From the NCBI RefSeq assembly GCF_030269665.1, contig NZ_BSTS01000008.1, forward strand, positions 124,001-188,000: DNA of 64,000 bases, read 5' to 3'. The notes under the pieces are model-generated. The model made no database searches and had not been told where the DNA came from. It saw only the letters and a program-made list of their open reading frames with translations. The stretch's first letter is position 1. Each line of letters opens with the position of its first letter. This stretch comes from Actinomycetospora sp. NBRC 106375 (GTDB taxonomy: Bacteria; Actinomycetota; Actinomycetes; Mycobacteriales; Pseudonocardiaceae). The position numbers were made by a program, and so were the translations under genes. Shown here piece by piece: positions 48,051-56,371 of the stretch.

Positions 48051-48056
48051 TACCGT
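48051..48056 (+). promoter_or_regulatory. -10 element of the TetR gene
   Basis: TACCGT directly upstream of the candidate operator at 48058-48071. Transcription would start inside or next to the palindrome. Confidence 0.4.
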
Positions 48057-48057
48057 A

Positions 48058-48071
48058 GCTGAAGGTTCAGC
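48058..48071. promoter_or_regulatory. Candidate TetR operator
   Basis: GCTGAA GG TTCAGC: perfect 6-bp arms with a 2-base centre, placed just after TACCGT and before the TetR gene. The position is right for autorepression. Confidence 0.45.
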
Positions 48072-48126
48072 GACTGCAGAGTTGCGGACACCGAAGCGAT
48101 TTCCCTCCGCGAGCCAGGAGGTCCTC

Positions 48127-48789
48127 CTGACCACGAGCGGCACCCCGGCTCCCGCGCGCACCGGGCTGCGGGAGCGCAAGAAGGCCGCGACGCGCGAGGC
48201 GCTGCGCGCGGCGGCGGTCCGGCTCGGGCGTGAGCACGGCCCGGACGGCGTCACGGTCGAGGCCGTCTGCGCCGAGGTCGACGTCTCGCCGCGCACGTTC
48301 TTCAACCACTTCGCGAGCAAGGACGACGCGTTCTTCGGCACGGGGCCCGAGGCGGCCGGCGACCTCACCGCGGCCGTCGTCGCCCGCCCGGCCGCGGAGG
48401 AGCCGCTCGACGCCGTGGCCGCGGTCCTCGGCGACGTCCTCGACACCGCCACCGGGTCCGGGATCTGGCACGAACAGCTCCTGCTGCTGCGCGAGCACCC
48501 CGAGCTCCTCGGGCGGATGCACGCCGCCACCCGGGAGACCGAGGCCGCGCTCGCCGAGGGCGTCGCCGGACGGACCGGACGCACCGCGGCCGACCCGTAC
48601 GTGCTCACCGTCGCGGCGGCGGCCATGACGGCGGTGCGGGTGGCCGTGGGTCTCTGGCTCGACGCACCCGGCGGCACGGCGCGCGACCGCCTCGGCGACG
48701 TGATCGCCCACCTGCGCGACGGCCTGACCCCGCCTGACCACCCCGGAACCGCCACCGCGCGTCGGGGCGGCGCGTACGGCGGGGCCTGA
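48127..48789 (+). CDS. TetR family transcriptional regulator
   Basis: 220 residues if started at CTG 48127. That codon has an ideal ribosome site (AGGAGG, 5-base spacing), whereas the upstream in-frame TTG at 48082 has none. The helix-turn-helix is clear: TREALRAAAVRLGREHGPDG, VTVEAVCAEVDVSPRTFFNH and FASKDDAFF. The C-terminal ligand domain (GIWHEQLLLLREHPELLGRM, then VLTVAAAAMTAVRVAVGLWL) is of normal length and sequence type. It probably represses its own gene through the palindrome at 48058-48071. No transporter or enzyme gene is divergent from it, so the wider targets are unclear. The downstream ASCH-like gene may be co-transcribed. Confidence 0.88.
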   Translation: MTTSGTPAPARTGLRERKKAATREALRAAAVRLGREHGPDGVTVEAVCAEVDVSPRTFFNHFASKDDAFFGTGPEAAGDLTAAVVARPAAEEPLDAVAAVLGDVLDTATGSGIWHEQLLLLREHPELLGRMHAATRETEAALAEGVAGRTGRTAADPYVLTVAAAAMTAVRVAVGLWLDAPGGTARDRLGDVIAHLRDGLTPPDHPGTATARRGGAYGGA

Positions 48790-48809
48790 CGTCGTGGGAA
48801 CCTGACCGC

Positions 48810-49394
48810 GTGCTGTTCGCGCTGCGCTTCGCCGGGCCCATCGCGCGCGGCGAGGTCGACCTGACGTTCCGGCGCTGGCGCCGCGCCCAGGTCCGCCCGG
48901 GCCGGCTCTACCGGACGCCGGTGGGCCGGTTGCAGGTCGACGAGGTCGACGTCGTCGAGCCCGGCGACCTGACCCCCGACGACGCCCGCCGCGCCGGCTT
49001 CCCCTCGGTGGACGCGGCGCTCGCCGAGGCGGACCGGCACGCGGCGCCCGACGCGTTGCTGTTCCGCGTGCGCTTCCACCCGCTCGACGAGCCCGACCCG
49101 CGCGCCGAGCTCGCCGCGTCCGTGCCCGACGGCGACGACCTCGCCGCCGTGTGCCGGCGGCTCGACGCGATGGACGCGCGCAGCGGCCACGGGCCCTGGG
49201 CCTGGTCGACGCTCGCGACGATCGGCGAACGTCCCGGGGTGCGCGCGCCCGACCTCGCCGCGTCGTTCGGCCGCGAGACCGCCCCGTTCAAGGCCGACGT
49301 CCGACGGCTCAAGGCGCTGGGTCTGACCCACTCGCTGGCGGTCGGCTACGAGCTCTCGCCGCGCGGGCGGGCGGTGCTCGCCGCGCGGGAGTGA
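48810..49394 (+). CDS. ASCH-domain-like protein with C-terminal winged-helix-like region
   Basis: 194 residues from GTG at 48810. The N-terminal 85 residues follow the ASCH/PUA-like pattern: LFALRFAGPIARGEVDLTFR, RWRRAQVRPGRLYRT and VGRLQVDEVDVVEPGDL, where RRW and RPG(R)xYRT are typical. The C-terminal part (SGHGPWAWSTLATIGERPGV, DLAASFGRETAPFKADVRRL, GYELSPRGRAVLA) resembles a winged helix. ASCH domains bind RNA or act in modification of nucleosides. There is no signal peptide. It lies 20 bases after the TetR gene, so the pair may be one operon. Confidence 0.65.
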   Translation: MLFALRFAGPIARGEVDLTFRRWRRAQVRPGRLYRTPVGRLQVDEVDVVEPGDLTPDDARRAGFPSVDAALAEADRHAAPDALLFRVRFHPLDEPDPRAELAASVPDGDDLAAVCRRLDAMDARSGHGPWAWSTLATIGERPGVRAPDLAASFGRETAPFKADVRRLKALGLTHSLAVGYELSPRGRAVLAARE

Positions 49395-49433
49395 CAGGGC
49401 CCCACGCCATCACCCCGGTGCTCTCGGTGACGT

Positions 49434-49447
49434 CCCGGTCGACCGGG
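49434..49447. terminator. Small palindrome between convergent genes
   Basis: CCCGG TCGA CCGGG: a 5-bp stem with a 4-base loop in the 58-base gap between the ASCH-like gene and the leftward esterase-like gene. It is a weak but well-placed terminator candidate. Confidence 0.3.
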
Positions 49448-49452
49448 AGCGC

Positions 49453-50751
49453 TCAGCGCACCCAGCACGGGTGCACCGTGCGCACCACGGCGAACCCGTC
49501 CAGCTCGCTCCCCGGCACGCACGGCACGAGCGCCGTCGCGGGCGCGGCGGGCGAGACCTCGTCCCCGACCGAGCGCCGCGACGCCGTCGCCGCGGCCCAG
49601 GCGGTGACCGCGGCGGGGGTGCCGGCGTCCTCGAGGGCACCGAGGTCGAGGGCGAGGTCGGGGGCGGGCGTGGCGGATGCGACGGACGCGGCGAGCAGGT
49701 CGGCCTCCAGCGCACCGACCGGCGGGGCGGGGAGCCGGTGCACCGAGGGGGTGCGGGCACGACCGGTGAACCGGCGCCGGCGGACCGCGCGCGTCCGGCC
49801 CTCCCCCGCCGAGAGCACCAGGGCGCGGTAGCGGTCGCCGAAGCGCTCACGCAGGTGCGCACCGAGCGTCGGGGCGTCCCCGCCCGACCCGTCCCGCACG
49901 ACGACGTGATCGGCGTGGGCCCAGAGCACCACGCGCTCGTCGGGCCCGCCCGCGTCGAGCGCCTCGACCACGGCGTCGGCCATCAGCCGGCCCGCCACCG
50001 CGTCCGCCTCGCCGGGCGGTGCGGCCGCGAGCTCGGCGGCCCGCGCGAGGTACCCGGCGTGCCGGACGGCCTCGTCGTGCTGCCGCGCCGAGGTCGCGGC
50101 GATCAGCGCCGGCACGTCCTGCCCCAGCCGCTCCCGCACGCGGTCGACCGCGCGGCGGGTGGCCTGGTCGCCGTGCCCCAGCGTGAGGTCGGCCAGGGCG
50201 TCGCGCACCGAGGGCAGCACGTCCGGGGCCGCGGTGCGCAGGAACCGGCCCACGACCTGCACGGCCGTGGCCGGGCGCCGCGGGTCGACGCCGACGACGC
50301 GGAGCGTCCCGTGGCCCGGCTCGCCGGCTAGGTCGCGGACGACGTCGAGCACCTCGCGGGTGTTCCAGCTCCAGGACCCGAGCGCCTCGAGCGCCGCGCC
50401 CGGGGAGCCCGTCCCGCCGCGCACGTGGTCGTCGACCAGCGACGCGCCCGACTCGCTGGCCTGGAGGGCGAGCGTGTGCACGCCGCCGTCGGCGACGAGG
50501 CCGTCGAGCACCCGGTGCGCCAGGCGCGGGAGCTCCCGCGTACCCACCACGGCCGGCCCGAGCGCCACCACCCGCGCGCCGGACGCCGCCCGCACCCACC
50601 CGCCCACCCCGTCGTGGGGGCGCTCGTCGGGCACCGGGGAGTCCTCGTCGGCCGTCTGCTCGACCAGCTCGTCGGGGGCCGCGAGCGGCCGGGCGTGCCC
50701 GGCGAGCCAGCGCGTCACCTCACCACCGCTGCCGTCGGTCACGGCGAGCAC
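49453..50751 (-). CDS. Erythromycin-esterase-like protein, active-site motif altered
   Basis: 432 residues from GTG at 50751; GTG at 50742 fits a CAGGGT-N7 leaderless layout. The fold pattern is recognisable: ARVVALGPAVVGTRELPRLA, VLDGLVADGGVHTLALQASE, GSWSWNTREVLDVVRDL, LRVVGVDP, VVLWAHADHVV and FGDRYRALVLSAG. In active erythromycin esterases the first motif reads GExxHGTxE; here it is GPAVVGTRE, so both the Glu and the His are replaced. The WAHxxH segment is kept. The protein is therefore probably not an esterase of the Ere type and may be a repurposed member. Its substrate is unknown. Confidence 0.7.
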   Translation of the reverse strand: MLAVTDGSGGEVTRWLAGHARPLAAPDELVEQTADEDSPVPDERPHDGVGGWVRAASGARVVALGPAVVGTRELPRLAHRVLDGLVADGGVHTLALQASESGASLVDDHVRGGTGSPGAALEALGSWSWNTREVLDVVRDLAGEPGHGTLRVVGVDPRRPATAVQVVGRFLRTAAPDVLPSVRDALADLTLGHGDQATRRAVDRVRERLGQDVPALIAATSARQHDEAVRHAGYLARAAELAAAPPGEADAVAGRLMADAVVEALDAGGPDERVVLWAHADHVVVRDGSGGDAPTLGAHLRERFGDRYRALVLSAGEGRTRAVRRRRFTGRARTPSVHRLPAPPVGALEADLLAASVASATPAPDLALDLGALEDAGTPAAVTAWAAATASRRSVGDEVSPAAPATALVPCVPGSELDGFAVVRTVHPCWVR

Positions 50752-50763
50752 CCTGACAGGTCG

Positions 50764-50997
50764 TCACGCGGACAGCGGCAGCGCCTCCTCGACCGGTGCG
50801 GCGACCGTGCCGTCGTAGACGCGCGTGATCGCCTCGCACCAGGTCGGGGCGGTGAAGCGCGCGTGGAAGGACGCGCTCGCGCGCCGGCGCAGCCCCGTGC
50901 CGGCGGCCGTGATCGTGGCGATCCCGGCCCGCAGCTCGCCGGTGGTCGGCGAGGCCGCGGTGACGACGCCGAGGTCGTGCGCGGCGACGTCGTCGGC
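50764..50997 (-). pseudogene. Truncated glycosyltransferase C-terminus
   Basis: An open minus-strand frame without a start ends at TGA (50764-50766). It encodes about 77 residues: AADDVAAHDLGVVTAASPTT, then LRAGIATITAAGTGLRRRAS and FHARFTAPTWCEAITRVYDG. This reads like the end of a GT4-type glycosyltransferase, where a final helix with FTW/TAPTW and a C-terminal Tyr helix is common. Codon use is normal coding. The frame stops making sense at about 50997, where an oppositely oriented gene fragment begins. So it is a remnant, not a complete gene. Confidence 0.5.
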
Positions 50998-51116
50998 GGC
51001 AGAACGCGCTGGTCCTCGCCGGATGGACGGTGCTGCGGGTGACCTGGCACGACCTCGAGGGCGAGCCCGACGCCGTCCTCGCGATGATCACCGAGGCGGT
51101 GGCGTCGGCGGCATGA
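50997..51116 (+). pseudogene. Truncated DUF559-type endonuclease C-terminus
   Basis: A plus-strand frame without a start codon, ending at TGA 51114-51116. It encodes RQNALVLAGWTVLRVTWHDL followed by EGEPDAVLAMITEAVASAA. RQNxLxxAGWxVLRxTWxDL is the hallmark C-terminal strand and helix of actinobacterial DUF559 (Vsr-like) nucleases. The N-terminal two thirds are absent. It abuts the truncated glycosyltransferase head-to-head, so a deletion or rearrangement fused the two. Confidence 0.6.
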
Positions 51117-51225
51117 TCCGCCGCGGTGCTCCGGGAGGTCGACGACACGGCCCCGGCGGAGCACCCGGGGCGATCACCACCCTTCTCGTCTCGACAGGGG
51201 CCGATCGGCGACGGAGGGTGCAGGG

Positions 51226-52431
51226 GTGACGTCCACCGACACCCCACCGGACCTCGGCGCCGAGGACCTCGCCGCGCGCGTCGAGGCCTTCCTCGCCGAG
51301 CACGATCCGTCGACCACCGAGCCGTCCGAGTTCCTGCGCGAGCGTTTCGCCGCCGGCCTCGCCTGGGTCCACTACCCCGCCGGCCTCGGCGGCCTGGGCG
51401 CGGCGAACGGCCTGCAGACCGCGGTCGACGCCGCGTTCGCCGAGGCCGGCGCACCGGAGAACCGGCCGCGCCTCAACGTCATCGGGCTCGGCATGGCCGC
51501 CCCGACGATCCTGCGCTTCGGCACCGAGTCCCAGCACCGGCGCTGGCTGCCGTCGCTGTGGACCGGCGAGGACATCTGGTGCCAGCTCTTCAGCGAGCCC
51601 GGCGCGGGGTCCGACCTCGCGGGCCTGGCCACCAGCGCGGTCCGCGACGGGGACGAGTGGGTGGTCAACGGCCAGAAGGTGTGGACGTCGATGGCCCACC
51701 ACGCGCGCTGGGGCATCCTCGTCGCCCGCACCGACCCGTCGGCGCCCAAGCACCGCGGGCTGTCCTACTTCGTGGTGGACATGCAGGCGCCGGGCGTCGA
51801 GGTCCGCGGCCTGCGCCAGATCACGGGCGAGGCCGAGTTCAACGAGGTCTTCCTGACCGACGTGCGCATCCCCGACGACCAGCGCCTCGGCGAGGTCGGG
51901 CAGGGCTGGGCCGTCGCGCAGTACACGCTGATGAACGAGCGCGTGGCGATCGGCGGGGGCACGCTGCCCCGCGAGAGCGGCGCGGTCGGCCCCCTCGCGG
52001 CGCGCTGGCGCGAGCACCCCGAGGCGCACACTCCCGGCCTGCACGACCGGATGCTGCGGCTCTGGGTGCAGACCGAGGCGGCGCGGCTGACCGCCGAGCG
52101 CCTGGGCCAGCAGCAGGCCGCGGGCCAGCCCGGCCCCGAGGGGTCCGGCGTGAAGATCACCTACGCGCGGCTGAACCAGGAGTGCTCGTCGCTCGAGCTG
52201 GAGCTCCGGGGCGAGGACGGCCTGCGCTACCCCGACTACACCGAGCGGCGTCCCGAGGTCGAGGACTACGGCCGCCGCGACGCCGCGTGGCGCTACCTGC
52301 GCTTCCGCGCCAACTCGATCGAGGGCGGCACGTCGGAGATCCTGCGCAACGTCGTCGCCGAGCGCGTGCTCGGCCTGCCCGCCGAGGCCCGCGCCGACAA
52401 GGACGTCCCGTGGAAGGACCTGCCCCGATGA
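51226..52431 (+). CDS. Acyl-CoA dehydrogenase, subunit 1
   Basis: 401 residues from GTG at 51226, with GGAGGGTGCAGG upstream. All acyl-CoA dehydrogenase parts are visible: helical N-domain, CQLFSEPGAGSDLAGLATSA (the FAD/substrate loop), WVVNGQKVWTSMAHHARWGI, ITGEAEFNEVFLTDVRIPDD and, at the C-terminus, ANSIEGGTSEILRNVVAERV with GLP. The RxxIxGGTxEI pattern is kept as NSIEGGTSEI. It overlaps the next acyl-CoA dehydrogenase gene by ATGA. Such pairs form heterotetramers in steroid side-chain and branched-acid catabolism in actinobacteria. The substrate cannot be told from sequence. Confidence 0.92.
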   Translation: MTSTDTPPDLGAEDLAARVEAFLAEHDPSTTEPSEFLRERFAAGLAWVHYPAGLGGLGAANGLQTAVDAAFAEAGAPENRPRLNVIGLGMAAPTILRFGTESQHRRWLPSLWTGEDIWCQLFSEPGAGSDLAGLATSAVRDGDEWVVNGQKVWTSMAHHARWGILVARTDPSAPKHRGLSYFVVDMQAPGVEVRGLRQITGEAEFNEVFLTDVRIPDDQRLGEVGQGWAVAQYTLMNERVAIGGGTLPRESGAVGPLAARWREHPEAHTPGLHDRMLRLWVQTEAARLTAERLGQQQAAGQPGPEGSGVKITYARLNQECSSLELELRGEDGLRYPDYTERRPEVEDYGRRDAAWRYLRFRANSIEGGTSEILRNVVAERVLGLPAEARADKDVPWKDLPR

Positions 52432-53555
52432 GCGCTGCAGCACCGACCCCGAGCACTCCGGAGACCGGCGACCTCCTCTACTCCGACGTCGAGGAGGACC
52501 TGCGCGCGAGCGTCCGCGCGCTCGTCGAGAAGCAGGCGCCCTGGGACGTCGTCCTCGCCCGCACCGACACCGAGGAACCGGTCGACACCGACCTCTGGAA
52601 GCGGCTCACGCAGGAGATCGGCGTCGCCGGGCTCGCCGTGCCCGAGGAGCGCGGCGGCGCGGGCGCGTCGTGGCGCGAGGTGGCCGTCGTCGCCGAGGAG
52701 CTGGGCCGCGCGGTCGCGCCCGTGCCCTTCCTCGGCACGGTCGTCGCGACGGCGCTGCTGCTCGGTACGGGTGAGGACGAGCTGCTCGCGGCCGTCGCCG
52801 CGGGCGAGCGCACCGCGGCCGTCGCGGTCGGCGCCACCCGCGGGCCGGGGCGGCCGGTACCGGTGACCGTCGAACGCCAGGGCGGGGGCGACCTGCTGCA
52901 GGGCACCGTCACGGCGGTGATCGACGCCGTCACGGCCGACGTCCTGCTCGTGCCGGTCTCGGGCACCGAGATCGCGGTCGTGGAGGCTGGTGTCGACGGT
53001 GGCGGGGACGGCGTCACGCGCACCACCGCCGAGTCGCTGGACATGACCCGCCGGCTCACCGACGTGACCTTCGACGGCGCGCCGGCGCGGATCGTCGCCG
53101 GCGCCGACGTCGAGCACGCCCTGCGGATCGGGGCCGCGGTCCTCGCCTCCGAGCAGCTGGGCCTCGCCGAGCGCTGCCTCGCCGACACCGTCGCCTACCT
53201 GCGCGAACGGCACCAGTTCGGGCGGGCGCTGGCGTCCTACCAGGCGCTCAAGCACCGGCTCGCGGATCTCTGGGTGGCGATCACCCAGGCCCGCGCGACG
53301 GCCCGCTACGCGGCGCGGTGCGCCGCCGACGGCTCGCCGGACCTGCCGGTCGCCGCCGCGGTCGCGGCGGCCCACGGCTCCGAGGTCGCCCTGCTCGCGG
53401 CCGAGGACTCCCTGCAGCTCCACGGCGGCATCGGGTTCACCTGGGAGCACCCGGCGCACCTGTTCCTCAAGCGCGCCCGCGCCGAGGCCCTGCTGCTGGG
53501 GTCGGCCGATCACCACCGCGCCGTGCTGGCCGAGCTGGTCGACCTGCCGGCCTGA
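52428..53555 (+). CDS. Acyl-CoA dehydrogenase, subunit 2
   Basis: 375 residues from ATG at 52428 (ATGA overlap with subunit 1). N-terminal helices (LRASVRALVEKQAPWDVVLA, LTQEIGVAGLAVPEERGGAG), a shortened middle beta-domain, and C-terminal helices with YLRERHQFGRALASYQALKH, ARCAADGSPD and LQLHGGIGFTWEHPAHLFLK. The HGGIGFTWEHxxHLxLKR motif is typical of FadE-type second subunits. The shortened FAD-loop region and the paired layout favour an obligate heteromer with subunit 1. It lacks the GGTSEI motif, which its partner supplies. Confidence 0.92.
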   Translation: MSAAAPTPSTPETGDLLYSDVEEDLRASVRALVEKQAPWDVVLARTDTEEPVDTDLWKRLTQEIGVAGLAVPEERGGAGASWREVAVVAEELGRAVAPVPFLGTVVATALLLGTGEDELLAAVAAGERTAAVAVGATRGPGRPVPVTVERQGGGDLLQGTVTAVIDAVTADVLLVPVSGTEIAVVEAGVDGGGDGVTRTTAESLDMTRRLTDVTFDGAPARIVAGADVEHALRIGAAVLASEQLGLAERCLADTVAYLRERHQFGRALASYQALKHRLADLWVAITQARATARYAARCAADGSPDLPVAAAVAAAHGSEVALLAAEDSLQLHGGIGFTWEHPAHLFLKRARAEALLLGSADHHRAVLAELVDLPA

Positions 53556-53586
53556 CCGCGTCACCGCCGGGGGCGGGGCCGCCGCC

Positions 53587-53592
53587 TACGGT
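53587..53592 (+). promoter_or_regulatory. -10 element of the SEC-C gene
   Basis: TACGGT, 6 bases, then GTG at 53599; leaderless layout with no ribosome site. Confidence 0.5.
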
Positions 53593-53598
53593 GACGCG

Positions 53599-54645
53599 GT
53601 GGCCCCGCTCCTGACGACCGACGACCTCGACGACCTCGGTGCCGACGCGCTCGACGCGCGCGACCCGCGGCCCGCCGCCCGGCGGATCGTCGCCGCGGTC
53701 GACGACGGCGGGCTCGCCGACCCCGACGACGCCGGCTACGCGCTGAGCCTCGCCGGCGACCTCTACGAGCGCGCCGGCGACCACGACGAGGCGCTGGCCC
53801 TCTCGGCCCGGTCGGTCACCGCCGGCGCGGGGACCGACGACGCCACCTGGCTGCACGCGATGCACGCGGACCGCCTGCTGCGCGCCGGGCGCGACGACGA
53901 GGGCATGGCCGCGCTGACGACCCTGCGCCCGCGGCTGCACCGCGAGGCGAGCGCCGTCGCGGCGATCACCGACGCGCTCACCGAGAACGGGCGGGCCGAG
54001 CTCGCCGAGCAGTGGCTCACCGCCGCCCTGCACACGGCGGTCGAGCGCGAGGAGCGGGCCACGTCGACGTCGGGACCGGACTCCGACGAGCAGCTCGAGG
54101 CCGCGGACGTCGTCGACGAGCTCGTCACGCGCCGCCGCCACGTCCGCGCCCACCTCGGCCTGCCGGCCGACGAGTACGACGTGCTCGCCGAGGAGATGGA
54201 CGCGGCCCCGGACCTCGTCTTCTTCCCGGAGGCGGAGCTCACGAGGCTCCTCGCCGCGCTGCCGGGCGCGGCCGGCGACCTCGGCGCCGACTGGGACGCC
54301 CACCGCGCGCTGGTGGAGGGCGAGCTGCAGGACGCCGCGGCTGAGGGTGAGGTGCTCGACGTCGAGGTCGCGACCCCGGCCCTCGTGGCGGCGATCATCG
54401 GCGAGACCGACGCCGACCCCGTCGGGGAGCCCCTGGCCTGGCCGCCGGGCCGCAACGACCCGTGCTGGTGCGGTTCGGGCGCCAAGTACAAGAAGTGCTG
54501 CCTGCCCCGGACCCGGGAGACGGCCACCCCCGCCGTCCCGCCCGCTGACGCACGTGCTGCGTCGCCCGGGCCCGCCCCGTCGGCGCCGACCTCCTCGGAA
54601 CGGGTCATCAAGCGCGGGGCAGGGACGCGGTCACGGGCGCGGTGA
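53599..54645 (+). CDS. SEC-C metal-binding domain protein with TPR-like helices
   Basis: 348 residues. Residues about 25-240 are helical and TPR-like: GYALSLAGDLYERAGDHDEA, WLHAMHADRLLRAGRDDEGM and ELAEQWLTAALHTAVE. The C-terminal SEC-C motif is PPGRNDPCWCGSGAKYKKCC (about 295-315), with the CxCx8CC zinc ligands also found at the end of SecA. A basic, Pro-rich tail follows. SEC-C proteins may bind ribosomes or partner proteins; no specific job is known. The gene converges on the ABC transporter genes, with 15 bases between stops. Confidence 0.85.
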   Translation: MAPLLTTDDLDDLGADALDARDPRPAARRIVAAVDDGGLADPDDAGYALSLAGDLYERAGDHDEALALSARSVTAGAGTDDATWLHAMHADRLLRAGRDDEGMAALTTLRPRLHREASAVAAITDALTENGRAELAEQWLTAALHTAVEREERATSTSGPDSDEQLEAADVVDELVTRRRHVRAHLGLPADEYDVLAEEMDAAPDLVFFPEAELTRLLAALPGAAGDLGADWDAHRALVEGELQDAAAEGEVLDVEVATPALVAAIIGETDADPVGEPLAWPPGRNDPCWCGSGAKYKKCCLPRTRETATPAVPPADARAASPGPAPSAPTSSERVIKRGAGTRSRAR

Positions 54646-54660
54646 CCGCCGCGGTGACCC

Positions 54661-55488
54661 TCAGCCCCGCGCCAGCCGGGGCAGCAGCGCCGACGCGATC
54701 ACGATCATCGCCGCGGCCGCCACGACGAGCACCACGGCGTCGACGCCGAGCCGCGCCGGGGTGCCGATGAGCAGGCCCCGCAGGGCGTCGACCTCGTAGC
54801 TCAGCGGGTTGACGTGGTTGACCCACTGCAGCCAGGTCGGCATGACGTCCACCGGGTACAGCGCGTTCGACGCGAAGAACAGCGGCATCGTGATCGCCTG
54901 CCCGATGCCCATGAGCCGGTCGCGCGAGAGGACGACGCCGGCGAGCGTGATCGAGAAGCAGCAGAAGAACGCCGAGCCCAGCACGACGACCGCGGCCGCC
55001 GCGAGCAGCTTCAGCGGGTTCGCCGTGAACCCCACCCCGAGCAGCAGGGCGATCACGACCACGACGAGCGCCTGCACCAGCGCGCGGATGCCCGCGGCGA
55101 AGGCCTTCGCGGTGACCAGCGCGGCCCGGGGCGTCGGCGTCACCAGCAGCTTCGCGAGCACCCCGGCGTCCCGTTCCCAGATGACCTGGATGCCGTAGAA
55201 GATCGCGATGAACAGCGCGGACTGCGCGAGGATCCCCGGCGCGAGGAAGTCGAGGTAGGGGATCGAGCCGGTCGGGATCGCGTGGATGCGGCTGAACGTC
55301 GTCCCGAACACCGCCAGCCACAGGGCGGGCTGCACGGTGCGGGTGACGAGCTCGGTGCGGTCGTGGCGCAGCTTCTGGAGCTCCACGAGGCACATCGCCC
55401 CGATGCGGCGCACCAGCAGCGCGACCTCGGCCGCGGGCGAGAACCGGTCAGCCGACCCGGCGGGCGGTGCGGCGGGCAGCACGGACAC
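54661..55488 (-). CDS. ABC-2 type transporter permease (drug-exporter, DrrB-like)
   Basis: 275 residues from GTG at 55488, with GGAGG upstream; it overlaps the end of the ATPase gene by 41 bases. A cytoplasmic N-terminus precedes about six membrane helices: PALWLAVFGTTFSRIHAIPT, YLDFLAPGILAQSALFIAIF, ALVQALVVVVIALLLGVGFT, LAAAAVVVLGSAFFCCFSIT, MPLFFASNALYPVDVMPTWL and a final AVVLVVAAAAMIVIASALLP. The pattern SNALYPxxxMPxWLQWxxxxNPLSY is the hallmark of the DrrB/ABC2 family. With the ATPase it forms an exporter for a drug, lipid or similar molecule. Confidence 0.9.
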   Translation of the reverse strand: MSVLPAAPPAGSADRFSPAAEVALLVRRIGAMCLVELQKLRHDRTELVTRTVQPALWLAVFGTTFSRIHAIPTGSIPYLDFLAPGILAQSALFIAIFYGIQVIWERDAGVLAKLLVTPTPRAALVTAKAFAAGIRALVQALVVVVIALLLGVGFTANPLKLLAAAAVVVLGSAFFCCFSITLAGVVLSRDRLMGIGQAITMPLFFASNALYPVDVMPTWLQWVNHVNPLSYEVDALRGLLIGTPARLGVDAVVLVVAAAAMIVIASALLPRLARG

Positions 55489-56272
55489 TGCGCAGGCCTC
55501 CTTCCTCGGCGGGGCTCCCCGGCGTGAGCGTGTCGCCGGTGTGGTGGCGGAAGACGTCGTCGAGGGTCGCCTCGTCACCGAGGGCGGCCATGAGCTCGGC
55601 CGGCGACCCTTCGGCCCGCTTGCGGCCGCGGTGCAGCAGCGCCACGCGGTCGCAGTGCAGCTCGGCCTCCTCCATGGCGTGGGTGGTGACGAGCACGGTC
55701 ATGCCGGTCTCGTGGCGCACCTCGTGGATGCGGTCCCAGACGCCGGAGCGGGCGACCGGGTCGAGCCCCACCGTCGGCTCGTCGAGCACGAGCACCTGGG
55801 GCGCGCTGACCAGGGCCTGGGCGAGCTCGAGGCGTCGGATCATGCCGCCGGAGTATGTCGACGCCGTGCGGTCGGCCGCCTCGGTGAGGCCCATGGCGTC
55901 GAGGACGCCGGCGACCGCGTCGGACCGGTCGCTGCGGGGCACGTCGAAGAGGCGGGCGAAGAGCGCCACGTTCTCGCGGCCGGAGAGCGAGGCGTCCGCG
56001 GAGAGCTGCTGGGGCACGTACCCGAGCAGCCGGCGCACGCGCCGCTGGTTCCGGGCGACGTCGAGACCGGCCACGGTGACCGTGCCCGGCGGGGCCGGCA
56101 GCAGCGTCGTGATGACGCGGATCGTCGTCGTCTTGCCGGCGCCGTTCGGGCCGAGCAGGCCGAACACCTCGCCGGGCGCGAGCGCGAGGTCGAGGCCGTC
56201 GACCGCGACGTGCTCGCCGAACGCGTACCGCAGGCCCCGGGTGACGACGGGTCCGCTCTCGCTCGCTGTCAC
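55448..56272 (-). CDS. ABC transporter ATP-binding protein (DrrA-like)
   Basis: 274 residues from GTG at 56272, chosen for GAGGAGG at good spacing; ATG codons at 56311 and 56305 are alternatives. Walker A is GPNGAGKTTTIR, the Q-loop GYVPQQ, the signature YSGGMIRRLELAQAL and Walker B VLVLDEPTVGLDP, followed by an H-loop TTHAMEEAE. The C-terminal DrrA-type tail (AELMAALGDEATLDDVFRHH, TGD) is present. The signature YSGGMxRRLELA is typical of the daunorubicin-resistance group. The permease gene overlaps it and completes the exporter. Confidence 0.92.
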   Translation of the reverse strand: MTASESGPVVTRGLRYAFGEHVAVDGLDLALAPGEVFGLLGPNGAGKTTTIRVITTLLPAPPGTVTVAGLDVARNQRRVRRLLGYVPQQLSADASLSGRENVALFARLFDVPRSDRSDAVAGVLDAMGLTEAADRTASTYSGGMIRRLELAQALVSAPQVLVLDEPTVGLDPVARSGVWDRIHEVRHETGMTVLVTTHAMEEAELHCDRVALLHRGRKRAEGSPAELMAALGDEATLDDVFRHHTGDTLTPGSPAEEGGLRSVRAARRTARRVG

Positions 56273-56371
56273 CGGCGTCCTCCTCGCTCCTCGGTCGGCA
56301 TCCATCGTCATCCCCCTCCGGCGCGCCCGCGAGCGCACCTTTCCTCGCGCACGTCGCACACCGGACGGGTC

